A stretch of DNA of 64,000 nucleotides from Trichoplusia ni (Eukaryota > Arthropoda > Insecta > Lepidoptera > Noctuidae). The stretch lies in the NCBI RefSeq assembly GCF_003590095.1, contig NC_039498.1, positions 5,890,001 to 5,954,000 on the forward strand, written 5' to 3'. The first letter of the stretch is position 1. Each line of letters starts with the position of its first letter. This document shows positions 11,601 to 23,600 of this stretch, piece after piece. The notes under the pieces were generated by a model, which saw nothing but the letters and a program-made list of their open reading frames with translations, searched no databases and was not told where the DNA came from. The translations under genes and the position numbers were made by a program.

Positions 11601-14600
11601 TTCCAAAATTTGTTTCTTTGCGATAAGCATTAAAATAAACATTAAAAAAAAGAGTCATCATCGTCATTCATCAAAAAAAATATTTCCGTTATTTAATGCA
11701 ACGGTTTACTTACGCGTATTTATTGGGATTGCTGGACTAGTTCTGCACAATCTTGGGACTCCGCTTGGGTCCGAAACTAGTCAAGCAATCAGAATAAATA
11801 CGCGTGAGTAAGCCGTTGCATCATTCAATAAGGAACCAATCTCACGACAGTTATTATACTATCAAAAATAGTCCGTTAACCAGGTTCTCTTAAACGTTAC
11901 AGTAATGACTCTAAGTGCAGTTAAAAATTGATCTTTGAGTAAAATGAAATATAAAATGCTGTAGACACTTACAGGGCGCTGGTGGCGGGTGAAGCGGCGC
12001 GAGCGACGCCAGCGACGACTGCGGCGAGCCGAGCGGCGCCACGCCCGCCAGCAGGGGGGTGCTCTGTCAAGGGAAAATAAACCGAATTATTAAGAAGTTA
12101 AGGGTTCTTTTCAATGGTCTCTGACACTGGAATAATACAAAAGTCAAGTTTATGTCTGTTTTTAACACGCTTTTATTAGCTTCACTAGTAAGTATGTAAG
12201 AAAATCTCGGAATCTTAATTTGACCCACTTCCCGGTCTTCGATTAGGATGAATTTTTTTGTTTAAAGGATTGGTATTACCATTCATCTTGGAAATACTAG
12301 CCATTTGGGTACCTTTATCAGCAATGACAATTGTGCCAATGTGTTTTTTTGTATGAATCAATAATGTTAGTCAATATTGATACATAAATTCGTGTATTAA
12401 GTATAGTCGTTTATGTAAAAATATTAACTAAATCACTCATAGTATATAGGTCAATCAGTACGAAAAAAAACCTTTTTTGCTTAAGAAAAATATATTCTAA
12501 ATTAATAATAATAATATCATCGGTGAATACGTACTCGTACCTGGTCTGGATGCGGCATCCGCGCGTGCGCACGTCGCTCGCACGTGTTCGCGCAGCCCAC
12601 GCCGCCCACGCCCACGCCCACGCCCATGCCTGTCATTGCTGCACAGCACAGTCACCAGTTAAGTAAGTTTTAATTAATATAATATAGCCAAACTTTCACA
12701 CAACGCCATCTAGTGTCAAACTAAGCAAAACTTGTATTATGAGTACTAGACAACTGATAAACATACTTATACAGGCTGTCCTAAAACTCAACGATAATCT
12801 GAGACCGGATGAAAGGCCAAGTGATAACAGATCAGGGAAAAATATAAAAAAAACCATATCACTCAGTTCAGCGATAAGAGACATTTAAAAAGTTGAAATT
12901 CGACATCCCTCGTCGCATTTTTAAGTCCTGTGATCACCAATGAGACAATTTCGCTGTGAGTATTTTAATTCCGGATTAACGATTCTATTATTCGAAACTA
13001 TAAATTAATGCAATGAAAAAAATTTTTTTTTTTTTTCAAAAAATAGAAACAGGTTTTTTTTCCCTGATCTGATATCACTTGGCCTTTCATCCGGTCTCAG
13101 ATTATCGTTGAGTTTTGGGACACCCTGTATGTTTCTAAATACATACATAATATAGATAAATTATACCCAGACAGAACAAATGATCGTGCTCATCACAAAA
13201 ACATTTGTCCTGGGAGGGAAACGAACCCACGACCTCCGGTATAGCAGTCACCACTACTAGCCACTAGACCAACAGGCCAGTCAATACTAGTTTATTTGAA
13301 GAACAAAATTATTATTACTAGAAAAAAGCAAGCAAAACTTTAAACGAAAAATGGATGAAATAGGGAAAAAATAAGCGTGATTGTGAACGGTGAAACCACA
13401 TACAATATGTTTGCAGTTAGTTACTCGTTTAAATCAAAATGGTTCAGATTTAATGTCTTGTATATGATTTGACTCATGATTTTTCGAACGCACCGAAGAT
13501 GAAGCAATATAAACGAAATTCTTACATCATCTTATAATCATAATTATCTAACTTTAGTGCCCGGTCTACCTAAGTAATTATAACTTACATTCTGCATAAT
13601 ATTATGCAACGGAAAGTGTAAGCGATAATGATCCTTAATGTGCTAACATTAAGGCATATAGTCGCACGCAGAGCATCGGACGGTCCGAGCAACCATCTTT
13701 CAATTATTTTATACCTATATTTATATTCGAGAACTATTCCATTTGTCATAAGGGACAGCTTTAAGCGCAAGCGATAATGATCTCTAATGTTCTCACGTTT
13801 AGGCATACAGTCGCACGCATCGGTCGCAACACTACTCTCCGAGCAACATAATTTTAGACTTTGATTACCTACCCATATTTGTTTTTAATCATAACTGTCT
13901 GTTAAATTGTCACAAGTGACAGCTCAAAGCGTAAGCGATAATGATCTCTAATGTGCTCACGTTTAGGCATATAGTCGCACGCATCGCATCGGTCGCAGCG
14001 GCGGCAGAGGTCGGCGGGCGAGGCGCGCAACACGGCCGTGTCGTCGCTGCCGGCCGCGGACGCGGACCGCGAGTCTAGCAGTGCCGATTAAGCGCAAATT
14101 ATATAAATGATCTGTTATTAACTTGATTTGACGATATTTTGATAAGATAGACTCCTTTTTTTTATTAGTTATTGGCTTTTATTAAGGTTTATTTGGTTAA
14201 GAAGACTTATAAAGGCATTTTTTGTGAATAAATGTATCTATAGGTATTATTCTTGATATTTCATCAAACAATTTTTAATGCGATTTATTCGACTAATTCT
14301 AACAACCGAAAATCAAAACTCAAAAAAATATTTTAAGATCTCACTGCTTGGAAAATTGAGTCTTCTTTCATATAGACAAGGATAGAAAACTGATCAATAC
14401 AGACACATGATCAAACTCTTTGAGAGTTGGCGATTAAGTAAAAGGAACAACTAACATACTTGTTTCATTTGCAGCCTTTCTAGAATTTACTTTTAATAAA
14501 TTTTATTTAGAGTATAAAATAGCAAAACAGTGTTACAAAAGTATTACGAATATAAAAAAAATATTAAAAGGAACAATCGTCAAATCAAGTCAAAGAAAAA

Positions 14601-17600
14601 AATATGGCAGGATTGATGAGAAACAAAATAAAACAATGAATGAAGATTAAAAAGGGGCGTCTACAAACATTACATGCAACATCTAACATTATATTTATTA
14701 CAACAATAATTAACAGACAAGTCTAAGGCTCTAGTCTCAAACTGCAAATTGCAGTTTGATTGCAGTTGACACTGCAGTCCAATTGCTCACCGTCTGCAGT
14801 TGAAATGCATTACGTCTGTCAAGATCGTAACTCAAAATCACTGTCCGACTTTTTAAGTTATGCAATATTATTTTTGGACTTGGTCGTAGGCTCAGACTAG
14901 ACAAAGTCAAATCAAGTCTTGAAAAGTCACGTTGAATTCCTCTTACTATAGGGCAGCGTATTTTAAGTAGTCAGGTCTGGCAACCACGTGCTTTGACCTG
15001 TCAGTCAGTCAAAATCAAAGGAAAATCAAAGCAAGTCAGTCCAAATCAGACTGAGTCAAACGAAACTAGTCCATATCAGACCAAACCAGTCTAAATCAGT
15101 CCATTTCACTGTTAAGTCAGCCTACATTGGTCTAAATAAGTCTATGGTCATAATAAGTCAAACGAAACTAGTCTTTATACGACCAAACCATATTAAATCA
15201 GTCCATTTCACATATTCAAGTCACCCTTCATCCATCTAAATCAGCCCGAGTCGGTCGAAATCAGCCCAAGTCAGTCTAAATCACACTCAGTCCAACAGAA
15301 CGAGTCTATATACGAGCAAAGCAGATTAAACTTGACCTTTTTACAGTTATATCAGCTCATAATCGATGACTCACCGACATATGTGGGCACGTGATGGCGG
15401 CGGTCGAGCGAGGCGGGCGGCGGCGGGTGTCGCGCGGGCTCGTACTCCGCGCCCGCCGCGCGCCCCAGCGTCAGCGTCGACGACATCAGCGCCCCCTCCG
15501 CACTGCCTCCGGACACTGTGAGCGGGAGGACATAGTATACAAGCCTGCAGTCTGTGTCAATATTATAAACTAGGATTAACCCGCGGCTAAGTTCGCGTGA
15601 AAGTTGGTACGCGTTGGGGTACGCAAAAACGTTTTTTGGAACTCTTCCAATACTTTCAAGATTACGCATAAAGCTTAAATTATGATTAACTCAAATTATG
15701 GCCAACCAATAACTCATGTAATTTAATCTTATGAATTAAAGATAGAAGATAGAAGTTGAACCTGCAAAATCAGCTTCAGGTCGCTTAAACAACTAAGCTA
15801 TCAAGGTCAATGACCGACCGTTCAAATTCACCCATTAGGTACACTTTTTGTCACGTCTCAATCTCCATACTCTCTTTTTAACTTCTCCTATCTACTTTTT
15901 CTCTATTCGTTATATAAATAAACTCGTCGTACTCTTACTAGCGGAGCTGTGGAGACTCTTATCCATGTGCTTCAACTCCATCTGGTCGTGATGTATCCAC
16001 AGGTCCGGGGGTTTGATTCCCGCTGAGGCCGATGATTTTTGGTAGGTACTGTGAACAATATTTGAATATTTTAATTTATGTTATTGCACATAAATACACA
16101 CTTGGAGAATATGTTATTGGAAAGTTCCATTTGAATATTAATACAATGAGAATATTTGTGAGGAGAAATACAAAAACAATATATCTGAGTGATGAAGAAG
16201 CAACTGCGTCTTATGATGTTGTCGTAGCAGATACGGTGCTTCTTCAAATTGACGTAGCAGGTACTACGAATCATCAGGGTTTTTGTTACGAGAGCCAACA
16301 TCGAAAAACTTTCGTAGCAGGTACCACGTTTCATTGGGATAGCAAATACAACGTTTTAAAAGCAATGTATCAGCTGCAACATTTCATCAAAGTTTGTAAC
16401 ATAGACTCTATTTTGTCAGAGTGTGTATATATGATGATATGCGTAACAGTTCTTAAATTCGTTGTAACGCAAATTACATTCAAGTGATCAAAAATTTATC
16501 AATCCGATTTCATTTCTTTTATGTACTAATTTGATATTTTGAAGCCATCGAAAACTTACCTTTGGCAACTTCACTGAGATTGTCAATTATAGCCTGTATT
16601 CGCATATCGGATATGGCGCATCAACTATACAACGTAGCAGCAAACACGTTGCAAGCACTACGTAGCGTTACAGTCTCGTAGTAATAGTTACGTAGCACTA
16701 GTCTCGTAGCAAATCGTAGCACTAGTTACGTAGCAAGCTTGCGTAGCATACCTAGTATCTGGTGATAGCGGCGGTTGTGATCGTCGGCAGCACAGCGACA
16801 GCGCAAGCGCAGCAGCGAGCGCTAGTACTGCGCATGCGCCGCCAGCGCTCGCCCACAACCAGGCGGAGGTCGCGCTCGCCAGACCACCGCCTTCACCTGA
16901 CTCTGTATATATAAATATATGGTGATATGTAATTCATTTGACGTAAAAATTACACTGCCTTAAGAAAAATAACTACAAAACGTGTCATAAATCAAAAAAT
17001 ACATATTAAATCATCATACAAGTTTCCCTTACCCATAGCAGTGGTATATGTGATGGGTGGACAGAAGGGCCCCAGTCCCTTGGAGTTCCGCGCCTGCAGT
17101 TTGATGAGGTAAGTGGTGCGAGGTCGGAGTCGCTCCACCCGAGCGCGGGTTCTCTCCCCGAGCGCTGCTATCGCCGTCCACTCCTCCTCCCCGCCGCGAG
17201 ACACCGCGTACATTATTACGTAGCCTGGGAAAATAATAAGAACAGTCAATACTTTATTGCTTCCATAATGTAGTTCCAGGTGGTAATTTTAGGTACAATA
17301 AACAATTATGGACCCCGTAGGGCACAGCCTATGGTAGGAGAGAGGAAGAGCTCTGTTTTATACTTTATTAATTAATTATTTCGCTTTTGTGTACGACACA
17401 TTGTATTCAAATTTAGTTTTCTTAACATTGTATAGGGGTGATAGGGATGAAATGCTTTTTTTCAGTGTCCGCCTTGTAGTTTAATGTATAATAATACGTG
17501 TTTTGTCATTTGTCCCCGTACATAAATTGGCCGTATTACATGAAACGCCGAATGTATTCAACGAAACGGACTACACGCATAGCCGAGCGGTTGAGGTCAC

Positions 17601-20600
17601 CACACCAAACCCACTGTACGCGACGTGTCGCGGGTTCGATCCCCGTGTAGGACAAGCATTTGTGTGAACCCACGAATGCTTTTTCTGAGGCTGGGTGTCT
17701 TTGTGCATGTGATTTGTATGTTTGTAAAACCCCCCGCGACACAAGGATTAAATTCCTTACTACGGGAGTCGTTTTAAAAAGAAAAAAAATACTGAATTTA
17801 GGTCTTCTTGCAAAACTGTTCTCGAAACTGTTTTCTATCCCGTGAACCAGATTGAGATCATCCGCGTACAATAGGCGTTTAGCATGTTTAAGTATAGTCT
17901 CCAGATTATTTACCATTATGTTGAACCAAAGTGGTCCTAAAATTGAACCTTGACTAACGCCTGACCGAGTGTGATATAATTCACATACAAAGCAACCATG
18001 ACGGACATATTGCTGCCGATCGCGCAGATAACTAGCGAACAATTTAAGGAGTTTAGGTGAAAAGCCTGTCTCGCTTAATTTGCGTAGCAACACTTTATCA
18101 ACAGGATCAAAAGCTTCTTTTTAACCGAAATAAATTACAACCACTTGTATATTTTTATCCATTCTCTCCATCCATCATTAATTATTTCGTTTTTGTATTC
18201 AGTATGAGATGAGGCATAATACTGACCTGTGATGAGTCCGTTGGGCTTGGCGGGCGGCTGCCAGGCGAGGTCGAGGGCGCGCGCGGCGGAGGCGGGCGGC
18301 GGGGGCGGCGCGGCGCGGAGCTCGCGCGGGCCCGACCCCGGGGCCGCTTCCAGCGTCGTGTTGGACACCAGCATCGACCAGGCTGACTCGCGACCTCCTG
18401 CGGGGTAGGCAGGGACTGGTTAGCTGCGAGTCCGACTCGACGGGTAAGTACCGTACAAATAATATAAAGCTAAAGCTTAAAGATTTTATTTCAAATAGGC
18501 CGTTTCTCAGGCACTTTTAAAACGTTACATTACTGACTCTAGGTGCACGGTGTCAAAGTGTCATTCTTATGGAGAAGAACATAAGTTGGTAAGAATATTG
18601 GGTCATATTATATCATATTTAGCAGAATAAAGCTAAAAAGTGTGTAAGAATATTGGGTTTTCTATCACATTTATGGCTTTACCAAGGGTAACTTTACCCA
18701 GATTTTTACAGAGAATGCAGCAATGGCAATGCTTCTGGTATGACCATTCTGATGATGCTGCCTTGTGATAGACGGATTAGAAGACCACCGAGCTTTAGTA
18801 ATAAGGCTTATAATTCATTTTCCTACAATCCCAAACAATCTTTAAACACAAATTCAACACATTTCTAAAGTAACTATCGTGAGAATGATTCATTATTAAA
18901 TGTTGAAACGGATTACTCACGCGTATTTATCGGGAGACAAGACTAGTTTCGGACCCAACCTTCTTCATGAGCTGACGCCGCGAGTATAACTTTACATCAT
19001 TTATAAGAAAAATCGACTCTGTTCCAAAAAACATAAGGCTCACCTTTGATGAGCTTCACAGCGAACTCATATTGCGTATAAGGCCGTAGTTCGTCTAGCA
19101 TACAGTTGAGGTCAGTCGCGTTGAAGCTGCGCACTCGACCGCCCGCACTCGACCACCGAACTACGTAGCGACGACCATCGGTCGCCGTCTGTAGAACAAA
19201 TGAAATTAAAAATATATTCCACAACCTTCACACAACGCCATCTAGTCTCAAATTAAGCAAAGCTTGTATTACGAGTACTAGAAAACTGATAACTACGTAA
19301 GTGTGCTTATCAGTTGTCTAAATGCACACATAATATACACCGTGATTTTTAGTCGTCTTACACAAGCAGCCCAGTTCATGTATCCAATGACTAGAACACG
19401 TTCATGATAAAAAAATAGGTATTTATGAGATTTGAAAAAAATTTAAATACAATTTTTATTTAATATTATGATGCAATTCGTAGTTTTTTAGAAACAAAAC
19501 ACAGCTCTGTTGCGAGCGCGGTCCGAGTCTTGTAACAATAGTGAGGGGCGCGGGCGGCGGCAATTTTAACATTTTTAAGAGTATATTTCAGATTTCTCTT
19601 GTTTAATTATCTTCGTACTTATTATCTTAGTTGATGATAAAAAAATAATAATCGCGTCTAGGGGTATTTTACGTCGGATACATGAACTGGGCTGCTTTTG
19701 TAAGACGACTAAAAAATCACCGTGTATATAAATTACACCCAGACACAGAACAAATCATCACACATACATTTGTCCTGGGTGGGAATCGAACCCACGATCT
19801 CCGGCACAGCAGTCATTGAATGTTTGTGAAATCCCAGCGATACATGTCTAAGCGTGGGAGTCGTTTTTTTAAAAAAACTCCATCTTGTTGTTGAAGTTTC
19901 ACTTCAAATAAAGTTGTGGAATATTATTGTTATTAACTAAAGTCTATTAATATGGTTATTACCTGTCCCTTAGGTAGTGTGGGGTCTGTCCAGTACACGA
20001 CTGCGGTGGTACCACTCAGCATGATTACCTGCATGTAGAAAAAGTATTAGTTGTAGAGTAAGCTAAGTTGGGTAGAAAAAATATGTAATACTAGTTGAAG
20101 CCCGCGACTCTGTCCACGTGGAATTCAGTTTACAGCGCAAGGATCCCGTTACCCCTCCATCAAATCACAATACCTGAAAACCGCTGTGCAAATATTATTT
20201 TATTATTTTAAATCTTAAATATTCAAGACAAATTTCAAAGCCGTAGTCTATTCAAAAGAAGGTCTCAAACAAACTTTGATCCCCCTTAAACTTATTCACG
20301 CGGACGAAATTACGAGCACAACAGCTCCTTTAATAATAAACAAAAACGGGTATTTCTTAAAAGGTCACATTATTACAACTATAACTGGAATAACGCCTTT
20401 ATCCCCTATAACTAGACCTCTCACCTTAACCCCTACAGGGGGTATAAGCGGTGGGGGTTCATCCCTCTCGTCTTCATCGTCCCCCTCTTCATCCCCATCG
20501 TCTAATTCGTCTTCATCAGCCGCCGGGGGTTTGGTCCGCACTGTCGCATAGACAGCGGGACCCAAACCACGGGAGTTGCTCGCTCGGAGGGATATCACGT

Positions 20601-23600
20601 ATTCCGCGTTCGATTCTGTGGGTGGGAAATTGGAATTTGTCTGAGTTTGTGGGATGAATATGTTTCTTTTCGTTACAGTAGTCAGGTTGCTTAATCAGGA
20701 ATTGTAAAAAAAATGGTCCTATGCTTCCAACATAATTTGGTTAACAAGTATCCGTACAGTCGCACGGATAGCCGAGTGCGAACGAGACATTTGGTTGACT
20801 AGAATAAGTAATCAGTCTTCAATTCAATCATTTCCCCAACAAGGTGGGTATCCATGAGGATTCCGACAAATAATTGCAGGCTCCTGCCCCACCAGGTCCC
20901 CCAGCACGCCCCCTCCTCCCCCCACCTCACCAGTTACAAGCAGTGTACTGACCCAGCCCCCTGATGACGTGTGAGTGTAGATGCGCGGGCAGCTCCCGCG
21001 CGGCGTCGTCGGGCACGCCGAGCCCCCAGCCCAGCACGTAGCCCCGCACCAGCACGCCCCCCTCCTCCTCCCCCCACCACACCGAGATCCAGTCGCGCCC
21101 GGCGCGGGCTAAACAGACAAAAAAATATTATACTATTTCATCAATAGATAGTTTATAAACAAATGCATCAAAAAATTTAGATAAAAGTTTTTCTCCAATC
21201 GCGTGTGACGGTTATGCGCACTCTGTTATGTACTGAATTCAGTCTCGTATCCGGAAACTTTGAAGATTGTAGTACAAGGTAGGTTTTATCGAAATAGTAG
21301 GCGAAATTCCCTCCCATGAACATGAGGCGAGGAGGCCGACGCTCTTTAGACGTCAGCCTCCACGCAACACGAGAAAGTGACCGACCGGCTCACACTACTG
21401 GCCCGCGGTCGGTGTTTGAAGGATTGCAATGCATTGCCATACACCGTCACAAAAACTCGGATGACGTAGCACGGCGGTTCAGGTTTAGTCAGTGAGAGTC
21501 TGACACTACCCATTTCCTCCCCCTAGAGAGTGGGTGTTCATGAAGATTTCCCCGCCTTAACAAAAAAAACGTCAGAAACCCCTCTCTAGTGCAAAACGGT
21601 GTAATTGCCCAGCAGTGGGTTATGCTACGTACTGGTAAGCGGCGGCGGCTGCGGCGGCACCCTGCTCTCGTCCAGCTCCTGCCGCTGCGTGCTCGCCGTC
21701 ACCCACTCCGAGAACGGACCCGAGCCGTTCACGTTGATAGCGCACACTCGGATCTAGAAAAACGTATCTAATTGATAAATTAATCTGTTTAGACAGACAG
21801 ATTTCCAACAAAGATAGGTATTTTGTCTTTCAACAAAAAAACGTAACAAAATCTGGTTAGTCAGTCAGATAGATTTCAAAAAAATATTGGGTATGTATAT
21901 TTTCTTTTATCACGTAAACAAATTATGACGGGGATACAGTCATTTAAATACTCGTGTGACGTCACTCACCAGTAAGGTTTTTACTCTTCTTGATTTTTAT
22001 GATGTCTTAAAATGAAAAATACCTGTACAATATTTTTTTTGGAAATTTGTCTGACGGACTAAGCAGAGTCTTTGTGCTTGTATGTTTGTGAAACTCCGAC
22101 ACAAGAATTAAATTACCTACTTAATGGCGGAGATGTTTAATAAAGATATTCTACTAAAGTTGAAATAGTTCACTAAATTGAAAAATTCTAGCTGTCTTGA
22201 AAATAAGATTAAGTTTGCTAAATCAAAATGGATTACCACCCAGCGGTTGTGCTGGAGAACATATGGAGAGGCCTGCGTCCAGCAGTGGACAGCTATAGGC
22301 TGAGATGATGATGATATATGTAGTAAGTATTATATCTCATACCTGATAAGTAGTAGCGGTATCAAGTCCTCTCAGCTCAGCGCGACGTTGATCAGCCGGC
22401 GTGGTCAGAGAGTCAGCCTTCCGGCGTCCAGCGGTTGACCCCGGGGGGCTGCCGGCGGGCCCCGCGCCCCCCGCCGCGGCCCCCACCGCGCGGTAGCGGA
22501 CCTTGTACCCCGTGAGGGCCCCGCGGTGCGTGCGGGACGGAGGGGCTTCCCAGCGGACTAGGATCGACTAGAAGGGTTGAAATTATGGTATGTTAGGTTC
22601 TTCACTTTGGTAGATGAAGGTTAGGAAAATCTGGATCAAAAATGACTACTCAATTTTATGAATGAGACAATTTTAAGATTTGTTATTAGGCAGGTGGAAT
22701 TAGAAACATGTTTTATCTTTTACAACGAAAGTAAGTAAAATTAAGTAAATGAAGCTTTCTTATGACGTCACATTATATGATTTAATAATCATAAAAAAAT
22801 ACGTATTTAAATTTTTGCTATCTAAAGCAAAAAGCAAAGCTGACGGAATAATAATACTAATTACTTCCTTATTTATTCTGAGACAGTTCTGACAAACGGT
22901 TACACAAAACATCTTGAGGATACTTGATCCAAATACGGGAATCTGAATTCGCCCCGCATTTAGCTAAAGTAGTGATCGTAGCTCAACCTATAGGGGAACA
23001 GGAATGTGCCCAACAGTGGGACGTCTATAGACTGGTCTTATCTTTATCATTATAATACCGTAGCACTCGTAGCAACAACAGTGACGTTAGCAGGTGGGGC
23101 GGCTGGCGCATCAGCAGGCGTCTTCACTCGTAGCTCTGCGGGCGCCCCCCCCGCACCCGCTACACGTAGCACGTACGTACTGGCGGCACGCAGACCGGTG
23201 AGCGTGCTCGTGATCGTCGAGGTCGCGGGTTCCGTTTCCACCCATTGGAATTGTTCGCGGCCGCTGTCCACCTTTTGAAAATTGGACATCAAAATTTTGT
23301 TCCTCATGAAAAAATATTAAGTTAATTTCTTTCAACCCTTTTCAGACTTACAAATTAAGTACCACATGAATAATTATTAAATTAAAATTGGACCTAAAAG
23401 TGTTCCTTGAAGAACACCTTATGCGAAAACTGATTGTACTTACGTTTTAGTATTAAAAAGTTAGGTTTAGTATTTTGTAAGTACTCTAATATTGATATTC
23501 ACATGAATATTATTATAAAGTATAAAATATAATTTACTTTAACAAAAGAAAAACATAACAATATCCTTATCAAATGCTTACTGCAGTTCTATTTAAAACA

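Noticed and set aside
13585..13806. Minus-strand ORF beginning MPKRENIRDHYR
   Set aside because: Reads a degraded duplicate of the E26 end and its intron, not a separate gene.
15391..15573. Plus-strand Arg-rich ORF
   Set aside because: Shadow of exon E25 on the opposite strand.
16032..16487. 151-codon plus-strand ORF opposite fra
   Set aside because: Overlaps the CGTAGCAG repeat and intron of fra; low-complexity content, no family resemblance.
20276..20657. Plus-strand Ser-rich ORFs
   Set aside because: Antisense shadow of the acidic-linker exon E17.
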